NCBI RefSeq assembly: GCF_002220365.1
Contig: NZ_MTHB01000036.1
Location: forward strand, 49,052 to 113,051
Length of the DNA: 64,000 nt
DNA from: Caballeronia sordidicola
Lineage (GTDB): Bacteria; Pseudomonadota; Gammaproteobacteria; Burkholderiales; Burkholderiaceae
Direction: 5' to 3'
A program made the position numbers and the translations under genes. The notes beneath the pieces are model-generated. The model was not told the origin of the DNA and ran no database searches. It worked only from the letters and a program-made list of their open reading frames with translations. This document shows positions 51,926 through 61,183 of the stretch, in pieces. Position 1 is the stretch's first letter; every line of letters begins with the position of its first letter.

Positions 51926-52900
51926 CTAGCCGCGCAACGGCCTCACCCGGGCGACAATTTCCCCCACAATGCCGCGTCGAAACAGCAGCACGCAGGCTAT
52001 AAAAATAAGACCCGTCACGATCGTCACCGACTCTCCGAGCGAGTTGAACCAATCTATACCCGTGAGCGAAGACAGCGCTGCGCCAATATCACCGAGACGA
52101 TTTTCCAGCGCCACAATGATGAACGCGCCGAGCAGAGGCCCGAACATGGTGCTCATGCCACCCACCAGGGTCATCAGAACGACCAGGCCGGACATGGTCC
52201 AGTAGGCGTCGCCGAGCGTCTCGAAGCCGAGCACCAGCGTTTGAAGCGCGCCGGCCAGTCCCGCCAATCCCGCCGACAACACAAACGCCAGCAGTTTGAA
52301 ACGTGAGGTGTCGTAACCCAGCGAGATCGCGCGCGGCTCATTCTCCTTGATCGCGATCAACACTTGCCCGAACGGCGAATGCACCACGCGCACGATAAAT
52401 CCAAACGCCAGCACCATCACCAGCAGCACGACGTAATAGAGCGTCAGGTCGGAACTGAGGCTGATTGCACCGAAAAGCTTGCCGCGCGGCACGCCTTGCA
52501 TACCGTCTTCGCCATGCGTGAAAGGCGCCTGCAGGAACACGAAATAGACCATCTGCGCGAGCGCCAGCGTGACCATCGCGAAGTAGATGCCTTGGCGCCG
52601 GATCGCAAACAAACCAACGATCAGGCCAAGCAGCGTCGCTACCGCCGTGCCCGCGATCACGCCAAGTTCCGGCGTAAAACCGAGCGTCTGGATGGCGTAA
52701 CCGGCGGAATAACCGGCGCTGGCGAGGAACATCGCATGGCCGAACGAAAGCAGGCCCGTATAACCGATCAACAAATTGAAGGCTGCCGCCAACAGCGCGA
52801 AACACAGCACTTTCATCATGAAGACGGGGTACACGCCGAGGAACGGCGCCGCGATCAGGCCGGCAAGCAACACGCCATAGAGCACTTTCCTAACCATCAT
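51926..52900 (-). CDS. livM: LivM-type ABC permease (system 2)
   Basis: A 324-residue permease with about nine helices. LLIGYTGLLSFGHAMFLASAGY near residue 43 is the LivM signature, and PFGQVLIAIKENEPRAISLGYD near 185 is the cytosolic EAA-like loop that meets the ATPase. It overlaps livH of the same system by 4 bp (ATGA), so they are co-translated. Last gene of the livGF-SBP-livHM unit, followed by a terminator 260 bp on. Confidence 0.92.
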   Translation of the reverse strand: MMVRKVLYGVLLAGLIAAPFLGVYPVFMMKVLCFALLAAAFNLLIGYTGLLSFGHAMFLASAGYSAGYAIQTLGFTPELGVIAGTAVATLLGLIVGLFAIRRQGIYFAMVTLALAQMVYFVFLQAPFTHGEDGMQGVPRGKLFGAISLSSDLTLYYVVLLVMVLAFGFIVRVVHSPFGQVLIAIKENEPRAISLGYDTSRFKLLAFVLSAGLAGLAGALQTLVLGFETLGDAYWTMSGLVVLMTLVGGMSTMFGPLLGAFIIVALENRLGDIGAALSSLTGIDWFNSLGESVTIVTGLIFIACVLLFRRGIVGEIVARVRPLRG

Positions 52901-53781
52901 TTTTCCTTGCCGAAAAGTCCCGCCGGGCGCACGAGCAGCACCAGCGCCATGATCACGAAAACGACCGTTGCAGAGGCTTCCGGATAGAACACGCGCGTCA
53001 GACCTTCAATCACGCCGAGCCCGAGACCGGTCAAAATCGATCCCATGATCGACCCCATTCCGCCGATAACGACCACCGCGAAGACGGTGATGATCATCGA
53101 TTGCCCCATCAGCGGCGACACCTGGATCACCGGTGCGGCAAGCACGCCCGCGAATGCCGCGAGCGCGACGCCGAAACCGTAGGTCAGCGTGACCATCAAC
53201 GGCACGTTGATGCCGAATGCCTCGACCATCTTCGGGTTCTCGGTACCCGCGCGCAGATACGCGCCCAGCCGTGTTTTCTCGATCACGAACCACGTCGCGA
53301 AACACACGACAAGCGATGCCAGCACCACCCAAGCGCGATAATTCGGCAGGTACATGAAGCCGAGATTCGTCGCGCCAGAAAGCAGTTCGGGTACGTCGTA
53401 GGGTTGACCGGATGAACCATAGATAGACCGGAATACGCCTTCGATCACCAGCGTCAGGCCGAACGTCAGCAGCAAGCCATAGAGATGATCGAGCTTGTAG
53501 AGCCAGCGCAACATCGTCCGTTCGATCACGATGCCGAACACGCCCACCACCAAAGGTGCGAGCACGAGCATCGCCCAATACGGCACATTGAAATACGAAA
53601 AACCCATCCATGTGAGCATCGCCCCCAGCATGAACAACGCGCCGTGGGCGAAGTTGATCACGTTGAGCAGGCCGAAAATCACCGCGAGGCCAAGGCTCAA
53701 GATGGCGTAGAACGATCCGTTCACCAGCCCGAGCAGCAACTGGCTCATCATCGCCGCGAGCGGAATGCCGAAAATTTCCAT
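52897..53781 (-). CDS. livH: LivH-type ABC permease (system 2)
   Basis: A 294-residue permease, standard length. QLLLGLVNGSFYAILSLGLAVIFGLLNVINFAHGALFMLGA near residues 13-52 is the typical LivH opening, and GLGVIEGLTRVFYPEASA near residue 262 lies near the end. The start at 53781 (MEIFGIP) avoids 18 upstream codons. It overlaps livM and follows the binding protein by about 155 bp. With livG, livF and livM of this unit it forms a complete importer. Confidence 0.92.
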   Translation of the reverse strand: MEIFGIPLAAMMSQLLLGLVNGSFYAILSLGLAVIFGLLNVINFAHGALFMLGAMLTWMGFSYFNVPYWAMLVLAPLVVGVFGIVIERTMLRWLYKLDHLYGLLLTFGLTLVIEGVFRSIYGSSGQPYDVPELLSGATNLGFMYLPNYRAWVVLASLVVCFATWFVIEKTRLGAYLRAGTENPKMVEAFGINVPLMVTLTYGFGVALAAFAGVLAAPVIQVSPLMGQSMIITVFAVVVIGGMGSIMGSILTGLGLGVIEGLTRVFYPEASATVVFVIMALVLLVRPAGLFGKEK

Positions 53782-53936
53782 TGAATCTGCCGTCAGAGTA
53801 GTTTCGACGCATGCCGCCTGGCTCAAGATGAGCAAGCCGTCATGCGTCGATCGATCATGCGGACCACGGACAGCGCTTAAGCGTCAGCGCCCTACGCGTC
53901 ACAGCTGGATCCACCGTGCCGCTAAAACCCGGCCGC

Positions 53937-55160
53937 TTACTTCCACAGCGCGCAGCGCGACTCTGCCTTGGTGTCGAAAGCCTGGTCGCCCGGGATGGTC
54001 GCGGTGATCTTGTAGTAATCCCAAGCTTCCTTCGATTCCGCCGGCGTCTTCACTTGCATCAGGTACATGTCGTGGATCATGCTTCCGTCCGCGCGGATGT
54101 AGCCATTTTGCGTGTAGAAGTCGTTGATCTTCGCCTTGTGCAACTGGTCCATCACCTTGTCGCTATCCGTCGTGCCAGCCGCTTGCACCGCTTTCAGGTA
54201 CGTGGTGACCGCGGAGTAATCGGCGGCGTGAAGACTCGTCGGCATCTTCTTCATCTTGGCGAAGTAGCGCTGTGCCCAGGCGCGCGTCGTTGCGTCCTTG
54301 TTCCAGTACCAGCTGTCAGTTGCGACCAGGCCTTGCGTGGTTTCGAGGCCGAGACTGTGGATGTCGGTGAGGAAGATCAGCAGCGCTGCGATCTTCATCG
54401 TCTTGGTGATGCCGAATTCCTTCGCCGCCTTGATCGAGTTGATCGTGTCGCCGCCTGCGTTCGCCAGACCCAGCACCTGCGCTTTCGACGATTGCGCCTG
54501 CAACAGGAACGAAGAAAAGTCAGAGGCCGACAACGGATGACGGACCGCGCCGAGCACTTGACCGCCGTTCGCCTTCACCACATCCGACGTATTCTTTTCC
54601 AGCGCCTTGCCGAACGCGTAGTCGGCTGTCAGGAAGAACCACGTCTTGCCGCCCTGCTTCGTCACCGCCGAGCCCGTGCCCTTGGCGAGCGCCATGGTGT
54701 CGTACGCGTAGTGGACCGTGTACGGCGAGCACTGTTCGTTGGTCAGGTTATCCGCGCCCGCGCCGATATTGATGTACGGGATATGCTTCTCAATGGCGAC
54801 CTGATTGGTCGAGAGCGCCGTCGCCGAATTCGTGCCGCCGATGATCACGTTCACGCCGTCGCGGTCGATCCATTCACGTGCCCGCGAAGCTGCAATGTCT
54901 GCCTTGTTCTGGTGATCCGCGTAGACGAGTTCGATCGGCTTGCCGTTCACCTTGCCGCCGAAATCCGCAATCGCCATGCGGATGGACTCGAGGCCACCCT
55001 GCCCGTCGATGTCCGCATACAGGCCGGACAAGTCCGTGATGTAGCCGATCTTCACCGTGTCGCCAGGGGCTGCCTGGACGTTGCCGGCCATCAGCGATGC
55101 GGTGGCAGCGGCAAGCGCCAGGCAGATTCCCGACAAGCGCGCGAGGGTCTTCTTCTTCAT
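53937..55160 (-). CDS. LIV-type ABC substrate-binding protein (system 2)
   Basis: A 407-residue periplasmic binding protein of a different branch from the two copies in system 1. The signal peptide ends near NVQA (residue 30), then VKIGYITDLSGLYADIDGQGG opens the first lobe. IIGGTNSATALSTNQVA and NIGAGADNLTNEQCSPY are ligand-site stretches, and a C-terminal RCALWK tail closes it. The ATG at 55160 is chosen for the signal peptide. This branch often binds aromatic or other acids, urea or amides; ligand not determinable here. Confidence 0.9.
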   Translation of the reverse strand: MKKKTLARLSGICLALAAATASLMAGNVQAAPGDTVKIGYITDLSGLYADIDGQGGLESIRMAIADFGGKVNGKPIELVYADHQNKADIAASRAREWIDRDGVNVIIGGTNSATALSTNQVAIEKHIPYINIGAGADNLTNEQCSPYTVHYAYDTMALAKGTGSAVTKQGGKTWFFLTADYAFGKALEKNTSDVVKANGGQVLGAVRHPLSASDFSSFLLQAQSSKAQVLGLANAGGDTINSIKAAKEFGITKTMKIAALLIFLTDIHSLGLETTQGLVATDSWYWNKDATTRAWAQRYFAKMKKMPTSLHAADYSAVTTYLKAVQAAGTTDSDKVMDQLHKAKINDFYTQNGYIRADGSMIHDMYLMQVKTPAESKEAWDYYKITATIPGDQAFDTKAESRCALWK

Positions 55161-55231
55161 TACAGTCTCCGTTGAGTTGTTGTTCTTGCGGTTGGCCGCA
55201 TGTTGATGCGTTGAACTTGCGTTGAACGATT

Positions 55232-55993
55232 TCAAACCCCGAGCAGCTCGTGCAGCACCGGCATTTTCGCTTCGAGTTCGCCGGAGTTGAAATGCTCGAC
55301 GATCTTCCCGTGCTCCATGACATAGAAGCGATCGGCGAGTGGCGCAGCAAAACGAAAATTCTGTTCGACCATCACGATGGTGTAGCCGCGCGCCTTCAGC
55401 ATCAAGATCATTCGCGCGAGCGTCTGGACAATGACAGGCGCAAGTCCTTCCGATATCTCATCGAGCAGCAGCAGATTCGCGCCGGTACGCAAGATGCGCG
55501 CGACCGCCAGCATTTGCTGTTCGCCGCCCGACAACCGCGTGCCCTGGCTGCTGCGGCGCTCCTTGAGATTGGGGAACATCGAATAGATTTCATCGATCGA
55601 CATGGCGTCTTTCGCCGGCCCCACGAGCGGCGGCAGAAGCAGGTTCTCTTCGCACGAGAGGCTTGAAAAGATGCCGCGTTCTTCCGGGCAATACCCCACG
55701 CCGTAGTGCGCGATCTTGTGCGTCGACATGCCGACGGTTTCATGTCCGCCGATACGAATCGACCCCGTGCGACGACCGGTAAGCCCCATGATCGCGCGCA
55801 GCGTCGTCGTGCGGCCTGCACCGTTGCGTCCGAGCAGCGTAACAACTTCGCCTCGATGCACGGTCAGGTCCACGCCGTGCAGGATGTGCGATTCACCGTA
55901 CCAGGCTTGCGCGCCAACGAGCTCCAGCGCCGGCTCCTGAGTGGATGCTTCGCGCAATTGTTCAGCGCGGCGTTCTTCCATGATCGTGCTCAT
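55232..55993 (-). CDS. livF: LivF-type ABC ATPase (system 2)
   Basis: A 253-residue ATPase. The Walker A sequence is GRNGAGRTTTLRAI near residue 55, where an Arg replaces the usual Lys of GKT. The signature is RLSGGEQQMLAVARIL near 157 and Walker B LLLLDEISEGLAP near 175. The Lys-to-Arg change is known in some LivF homologues and may mean reduced ATPase activity, with LivG doing more work. It overlaps livG by 4 bp (ATGA). Confidence 0.9.
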   Translation of the reverse strand: MSTIMEERRAEQLREASTQEPALELVGAQAWYGESHILHGVDLTVHRGEVVTLLGRNGAGRTTTLRAIMGLTGRRTGSIRIGGHETVGMSTHKIAHYGVGYCPEERGIFSSLSCEENLLLPPLVGPAKDAMSIDEIYSMFPNLKERRSSQGTRLSGGEQQMLAVARILRTGANLLLLDEISEGLAPVIVQTLARMILMLKARGYTIVMVEQNFRFAAPLADRFYVMEHGKIVEHFNSGELEAKMPVLHELLGV

Positions 55994-56769
55994 GCGTGCG
56001 CTCCGGCGAGGGCTGCGTCGGCGCTGCCCATGTAGGCTTCCATCACGAGCGCGTTCTTCGATACCTCCGCGTAGCTGCCTTCGGCCAGCACTTCACCGCG
56101 TTGCAGGACGGTGATGGTGTCGGAGATGCCCGCGATCACATTCATGTTGTGTTCGACCATCAGGATCGTGCGCCCCGCCGATACTTTCTTGATCAAGGCC
56201 GTTACGCGATCAACATCTTCATGACCCATCCCTTGCGTGGGTTCATCGAGAAGCATGAGTTCGGGTTCCATCGACAGCGTGGTTGCTATTTCAAGTGCGC
56301 GTTTGCGGCCATAGGAAAGTTCGACCGTGGTGGTATCGGCGAAATCGGTCAAGCCGACCTGCGTGAGCAAGTCCATGGCGCGATCATTGAGTTCATTGAG
56401 GACGCGTTCGCTTTTCCAGAATTTGAACGATGTCCCGAGCGAACGCTGCAAACCAATACGCACGTTCTGCATCACTGTCAGATGCGGGAATACAGCAGAA
56501 ATCTGAAACGAACGAATGACACCGCGACGAGCGATCTGCGCGGGACGTTCGCTGGTGATGTCGATGCCATTGAAGACGATTTGTCCTGCGGTGGGTTCCA
56601 GGAACTTGGTGAGCAGGTTGAAGCAGGTCGTTTTGCCCGCGCCGTTGGGGCCGATCAATGCATGGATGGAGCCGCGACGCACGCGCAGGTTCACGCCGTT
56701 GACGGCGGTGAAGCCTTTGAACTCTTTTGTCAGGCCGCGGGTTTCCAGAATCGTATCGCCGAGAATCAT
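55990..56769 (-). CDS. livG: LivG-type ABC ATPase (system 2)
   Basis: A 259-residue ATPase with canonical Walker A GPNGAGKTTCFNLL near residue 39, a LivG-type LSYGRKRALEIATTL signature near 150, and Walker B LMLLDEPTQGMGHED near 170. AAGGGGAC precedes the ATG at 56769; the 21 upstream codons are not used. First gene of system 2, so the promoter lies in the 435-bp gap to its right. Confidence 0.92.
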   Translation of the reverse strand: MILGDTILETRGLTKEFKGFTAVNGVNLRVRRGSIHALIGPNGAGKTTCFNLLTKFLEPTAGQIVFNGIDITSERPAQIARRGVIRSFQISAVFPHLTVMQNVRIGLQRSLGTSFKFWKSERVLNELNDRAMDLLTQVGLTDFADTTTVELSYGRKRALEIATTLSMEPELMLLDEPTQGMGHEDVDRVTALIKKVSAGRTILMVEHNMNVIAGISDTITVLQRGEVLAEGSYAEVSKNALVMEAYMGSADAALAGAHA

Positions 56770-57204
56770 GTCCCCTTCCGTGCTTTGTTTGAGCCTTTGT
56801 TTCAGCTTCAGCTCGGCGCGCTTTTGGCGCATGCCCCGTGATTTTGCTGGCGGTGTTGGTCTTGGGTGATTGCGCTGCCGCTGTTGCGGTTTTGTCGCAC
56901 TGCTGTTGCACTTCTTGCGTGCTGCACAATGGTGATGCAGACCTGCGGTGCAACACGCGCGTAGGCCTTATTGTCGCGCCAATGATGCAGCGCAATCATC
57001 GGGATTTGCACTTAGTTTTGAGGTTGGATTTTAGTTCGCACCGGATGGCATTGATTTTCGTTCGCACCGGTGGACGGTTTGCGGGTCGGGGTGTTGATGT
57101 AATCGTCGGGGTTTATGCCGGGTGGTTGAGGTCAAGCTCCGCAGTTCGGGCCGGGTTGTCATCCCGAATCCCGAGAGCCGGTCCATCCGCCATTACGAGC
57201 GATA
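56770..57204. other. Gap upstream of liv system 2, no gene seen
   Basis: 435 bp between livG and the GMC oxidoreductase 3' end. GTTCGCACCGG occurs twice, at about 57031 and 57060. No convincing ORF, terminator or known RNA. Confidence 0.4.
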
Positions 57205-58881
57205 TCAACCAGGCATTGCGTCGACCGGCGCGAGCGAAAACAAAAACCGTCGATCGGCGCGAATCATCTCGCTAGCGCGCTCAGCGATCATCAACGTCGG
57301 GGAATTCGTGTTGCCTGAGGTGATCGTCGGCATCACCGATGCATCGACCACCCGCAACCCGCTCACCCCGATCACGCGCAAACGCGAGTCAACGACAGCA
57401 GCCGGATCGTTATCCGTCCCCATCCGACACGTACCCACGGGATGAAAAATAGTCGTCCCAACTTTCCCCGCCGCGACAGCAAGCTCCGCGTCCGTCTGGA
57501 ACGCCGGTCCCGGCAAGATCTCCTCCGGCGAATACTTCGCCAACGCCGGTGCGCTCACAATCCGCCGCGTCAAACGCAACGCATTGACCGCAACCTCCCG
57601 ATCACGATCAGTCGACAAATAATCAGGCGCAATCAAAGGCGCATCCCGCGCATCCGGTGTCGCAATATGAACACTCCCCCGCGACGTCGGCCGCAACGGA
57701 CACACTGAAGCCGTGAACGCATTGAACGAATGCAACGGCTCGCCAAACCGGTCAAGCGACAAGGGCTGCACGTGATACTCCACATCCGGCCGCGTAATAG
57801 TCGAATCATCTGGATTGGACTTCGCAAACGCACCCAGCTGCGACGGCGCCATCGACATCGGCCCGCTTCGCATCAACATGTACTGCAAGCCAATCCAGGC
57901 CTTACCCCACCAATGCGCCGACAACGTGTTCAGCGTCCGCACGCCATGGACTTTGTAAGCCATCCTAAGCTGTAGATGATCCTGCAAATTCTCACCAACA
58001 CCCCGCAGGTCCTTCACGACGTCAATACCCAGCCGCTGCAGGCGCGCCCCGTTCCCAATGCCGGACAACTCCAGCAACTGCGGCGAATTCACCGCGCCCG
58101 CACTCAGAATCACTTCGCATCGCGACTTGGCCAGATAGTCCGTCTCGCCACCACGATATTCCACACCCACGCAGCGCTTGCCCTCCATCACCAGCCGCTG
58201 CGTATGAGCACCCGTGATGATGGTGAGATTGGGCCGCTTCATCGCCGGCCGCAAAAACGCCTTCGATGCATTCCACCGAATCCCGCTGCGCTGGTTCACA
58301 TCGAAATAACCGACACCCGTGTTGTCGCCACGATTGAAATCGTCGGTAGCAGGAAGACCGCTCTCCTGAGCCGCCTGCGCGAACGTCTCCAGCACCTTCC
58401 ACTTCAGCCGCTGTTTCTCGACGCGCCATTCACCACCGGCGCCATGCCATTGATTCCCACCGCCGTGGTGATCCTCACTGCGCTTGAACACCGGCAACAC
58501 CGAATCCCATGACCAGTCGCGATCGCCGGTAATGCGCGCCCAGTCGTCGTAATCCTCGCGCTGGCCGCGCATGTAGATCATGCCGTTGATAGACGAGCAA
58601 CCGCCCAGCACGCGGCCTCGCGGATACGAAAGCGATCGCCCGTCGAGTCCGGCTTGAGCCTGCGTCTTGTAAAGCCAGTCCGTGCGCGGATTGCCAATGC
58701 AATACAGATATCCGACCGGCACGTGAATCCAGTGGTAGTTATCCCTGCCGCCGGCTTCCAGCAGCAGCACGCTCACATCGGCATCTTCGGTCAGCCGGTT
58801 GGCAAGCACGCAGCCCGCCGTTCCCGCACCCACGATGGTGTAATCAAATTCGCCCTCAAGCTTGCGCGCGTCCTGTTTCAT
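57205..58881 (-). CDS. GMC-family FAD oxidoreductase (choline dehydrogenase-like)
   Basis: A 558-residue flavoenzyme oxidising an alcohol. FAD-binding TIVGAGTAGCVLANRL is near residue 14, GMC signature 1 is in RGRVLGGCSSINGMIYMRG near 83, and signature 2 GAVNSPQLLELSGIG is near 262. The catalytic His-rich FHPVGTCRMG lies near 480 and the ending DASVMPTITSGNTNSPTLMIAERA near 510. CAGGAGAC precedes the ATG at 58881. It is divergent from a LysR gene across a 128-bp region with an inverted repeat. Substrate unknown; many relatives act on polyethylene glycol, choline or other alcohols. Confidence 0.9.
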   Translation of the reverse strand: MKQDARKLEGEFDYTIVGAGTAGCVLANRLTEDADVSVLLLEAGGRDNYHWIHVPVGYLYCIGNPRTDWLYKTQAQAGLDGRSLSYPRGRVLGGCSSINGMIYMRGQREDYDDWARITGDRDWSWDSVLPVFKRSEDHHGGGNQWHGAGGEWRVEKQRLKWKVLETFAQAAQESGLPATDDFNRGDNTGVGYFDVNQRSGIRWNASKAFLRPAMKRPNLTIITGAHTQRLVMEGKRCVGVEYRGGETDYLAKSRCEVILSAGAVNSPQLLELSGIGNGARLQRLGIDVVKDLRGVGENLQDHLQLRMAYKVHGVRTLNTLSAHWWGKAWIGLQYMLMRSGPMSMAPSQLGAFAKSNPDDSTITRPDVEYHVQPLSLDRFGEPLHSFNAFTASVCPLRPTSRGSVHIATPDARDAPLIAPDYLSTDRDREVAVNALRLTRRIVSAPALAKYSPEEILPGPAFQTDAELAVAAGKVGTTIFHPVGTCRMGTDNDPAAVVDSRLRVIGVSGLRVVDASVMPTITSGNTNSPTLMIAERASEMIRADRRFLFSLAPVDAMPG

Positions 58882-58969
58882 CGATGTCTCCTGCCCAAGC
58901 CGCTTCAGGCGGCTTTCGCTCCATAGCAAATGCACAACCTACTGCGGACGCAGTGCAGCAATCCAATCA

Positions 58970-59005
58970 GATATCTTCAACAGCTTTATAAGCTGGGCTA
59001 ATATC
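58970..59005. promoter_or_regulatory. Nested inverted repeat, likely LysR site
   Basis: CAGCTTTATAAGCTG (58981-58995) is a 6+3+6 palindrome, flanked by outer arms GATAT (58970-58974) and ATATC (59001-59005). It lies directly before the LysR start at 59010. Confidence 0.5.
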
Positions 59006-59009
59006 AGGC

Positions 59010-59930
59010 ATGGACCTGACTCTTCTCCGCGCTTTTGTCACCATTGCCCGCGAAGGCAATCTCACGCGCGCGGCCGTGCTGTTGCACGTGTCGCAACCCG
59101 CCGTCAGCCTGCAGATCAAGAACCTGCAAGAGACGCTGGGCGTCACGCTGTTTTCGCGGACATCGCATGGCCTGATCCTCACGCGCGACGGTGAAACCCT
59201 TCTGCCGCACGCCGAGCGAGCCCTCACAGCGGCGAGCGAAGTCCAGCGCGTGGCCGCCGCGCTTCGCCACGAAGTCAGCGGCCGCCTGACTATCGGGACG
59301 ATCCTCGATCCCGAATTCCTGCGGCTGGGCGGCTTCTTGCGGGCGCTCGTGGAGACGTATCCGCGCATCGAAACCGCGTTGCGGCATGGCATGTCGGGCT
59401 GGGTGCTCGAGCGCATCAAGGCGCGCGATCTCGATGTGGGGTTTTATATCGGCGATCCGGCAATCGATGAACCCCGCGATCCGGACCGCTTTCATGTCGT
59501 GCAGTTGAAGCCGTATCTGTATCGCGTGTTGGCGCCGGCGGGTTGGAAGGAGCGCGTGAACCGTCCGGACCGTTCGGAAGGCGGGGCGAATGGCTGGGTG
59601 GCGCTTGCCCGGCTGCCCTGGATCTGGACACCGCCGGAATCGGCGCATAACCGCTTGCTGACGCGGATCTTCGACGCCCACGGCGTCCAGCCGGTCAAAG
59701 TCGCGGAAGTGGACCAGGAGCCGTCAATGCTCGATCTCGTCAAGTCGGGCGTGGGCCTGACGCTCGTGCGCGATTCCATCGCGCTGGCCGAAGCGCACGC
59801 GCATGCGCTGACGATCGTGGAAGGCGTCACGGTGCCGACCCAGCTTTCGTTCATCGTGCTGGCGGAGCGCCGCGAGGAGCCGAGCATCGCGGCGGCGTTA
59901 CATCTGATTGAAGATCAATGGGCGACCTGA
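59010..59930 (+). CDS. LysR-family transcriptional regulator
   Basis: A 306-residue LysR activator or repressor. The N-terminal winged HTH (MDLTLLRAFVTIAREGNLTRAAVLLHVSQPAVSLQIKNLQETL, residues 1-43) is textbook, and the C-terminal two-lobed effector domain covers about 90-300. It is divergent from the GMC oxidoreductase, which it probably controls through the inverted repeat at 58970-59005. A stem without T run (59957-59964 with 59980-59987) follows the stop. Confidence 0.93.
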   Translation: MDLTLLRAFVTIAREGNLTRAAVLLHVSQPAVSLQIKNLQETLGVTLFSRTSHGLILTRDGETLLPHAERALTAASEVQRVAAALRHEVSGRLTIGTILDPEFLRLGGFLRALVETYPRIETALRHGMSGWVLERIKARDLDVGFYIGDPAIDEPRDPDRFHVVQLKPYLYRVLAPAGWKERVNRPDRSEGGANGWVALARLPWIWTPPESAHNRLLTRIFDAHGVQPVKVAEVDQEPSMLDLVKSGVGLTLVRDSIALAEAHAHALTIVEGVTVPTQLSFIVLAERREEPSIAAALHLIEDQWAT

Positions 59931-59956
59931 TCGCCTGAACAACCGGTATGAACGTC

Positions 59957-59987
59957 ATGACCGGAAGCCAACAAATCCTCCGGTCAT
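59957..59987 (+). terminator. Hairpin after the LysR gene
   Basis: ATGACCGG pairs with CCGGTCAT around a 15-nt loop. There is no T run, so it is a weak candidate. Confidence 0.35.
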
Positions 59988-60046
59988 CAAACTTTGTTAG
60001 TCTGAGGGTCGCGCATCTGGCGCCCACGTGAACAGGAAATTTCAAG

Positions 60047-60565
60047 ATGGCACGCAATATCGAAATCAAGGCTCGCGCGCATCAGTTCGACCAGCTTCTG
60101 GCGCGCGCAGCAGCGCTAGCCAGCGAACCGCCGATGATCTACCGCCAGCAGGATTTTTTCTACGATGTGCCAAATGGCCGCCTCAAACTGCGGCAATTCG
60201 ATGACAACACGCCGGCCGAACTGATTTTCTATCAACGCGACGATCGCGACGGCCCGAAGGTGTCGTATTACTCCCGCAGCCCGGTGACGAACCCCGAAGC
60301 CACCCACGCCCTGCTCGCACAGGCGCTGAACACGCGCGGCATCGTGAATAAGGAGCGGCACGTGTATAACGTCGGGCGCACGCGGATTCATCTTGACCGC
60401 GTGGACGGACTGGGCGATTTCATCGAACTGGAAGTCCTGCTTGGCCAGGATGACGACGAAGCGGGCGGCGAGAAGGAAGCCGAGGAATTGTTTGCGAAGC
60501 TTGGCGTGTCGGCGAGCGACCTCGTACCGGTCGCGTATGTCGACCTGCTGAGCGAACCGGCCTGA
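60047..60565 (+). CDS. CYTH-domain protein, class IV adenylate cyclase-like
   Basis: A 172-residue triphosphate tunnel protein of the CYTH superfamily. The hallmark ExExK-like start is NIEIKAR at residues 4-10, followed by RLKLRQF near 45, LIFYQRDD near 60 and GDFIELEVLLG near 125, supplying the charged tunnel residues. Such proteins bind triphosphates and can be adenylate cyclases, thiamine triphosphatases or inorganic triphosphatases. The CyaB-like length suggests the first or last. CAGGAAATTTCAAG precedes the ATG. It converges on the Lrp gene. Confidence 0.85.
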   Translation: MARNIEIKARAHQFDQLLARAAALASEPPMIYRQQDFFYDVPNGRLKLRQFDDNTPAELIFYQRDDRDGPKVSYYSRSPVTNPEATHALLAQALNTRGIVNKERHVYNVGRTRIHLDRVDGLGDFIELEVLLGQDDDEAGGEKEAEELFAKLGVSASDLVPVAYVDLLSEPA

Positions 60566-60573
60566 ACGCCAGC

Positions 60574-61071
60574 TTATTCAGCAGAATCCGGCGGCGTGGC
60601 TGCGAGATGTCCCAGCGGTAGCGGTCCATTGCGCTTGAATGTGGTCAGCACAATATTGGAGCGCACGCTGTCTACGCCGGGAACTCGCATCAGCTTTTTC
60701 ATGACGAACGTAGACAGCGCATTCAAATCCGGCGCAACGATTCGCAACAGGTAGTCGGCGTCGCCAACCGTCGCATGGCATTCGAGCACTTCGGGCAGCG
60801 CTTCGATCTGCTGCTGGAACCGGTCGATAACGGTATCGCCGTGATGCTTCAGCTTAAGGCTCGTGAAAGCGGTCACGCCGAGACCGAGTTTTTCGGGGCG
60901 CAGCACCACCCGGTATCCATCGATCACGCCGGTCGCCTCGAGGCGTTGCAGGCGGCGGCCGATCTGCGAGGGCGACAGCGGCACTTCCTCGCCGAGTTGT
61001 TGATGCGTCGCGCGGCCGAAGCGCTGAAGAACGTCTAGCAGCGCGAGATCGAAGTGATCAAGGTCGACCAT
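60574..61071 (-). CDS. Lrp/AsnC-family transcriptional regulator
   Basis: A 165-residue leucine-responsive-type regulator. The N-terminal HTH spans about residues 7-60 (LDVLQRFGRATHQQLGEEVPLSPSQIGRRLQRLEATGVI) and the C-terminal RAM ligand domain about 70-155 (VLECHATVGDADYLLRIVAPDL). It is divergent from phhB with 112 bp between, and in related genomes this family often controls phenylalanine or tyrosine catabolism. Effector is probably an amino acid. Confidence 0.92.
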   Translation of the reverse strand: MVDLDHFDLALLDVLQRFGRATHQQLGEEVPLSPSQIGRRLQRLEATGVIDGYRVVLRPEKLGLGVTAFTSLKLKHHGDTVIDRFQQQIEALPEVLECHATVGDADYLLRIVAPDLNALSTFVMKKLMRVPGVDSVRSNIVLTTFKRNGPLPLGHLAATPPDSAE

Positions 61072-61183
61072 GTGGATATCCTGCGTGAAAAGCCGAAAGA
61101 CGCAAGCTTACCGCGTGATCTCCAAGTCGCAGGCGTAGTCCTTGCGCACAGAATAGCCATCGCTAACGCAAAAAGGTCCCGAC

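Noticed and set aside
53916..55175. 419-codon plus-strand frame over the system 2 binding protein
   Set aside because: Antisense shadow; the opposite strand encodes a clear signal peptide and binding-protein fold.
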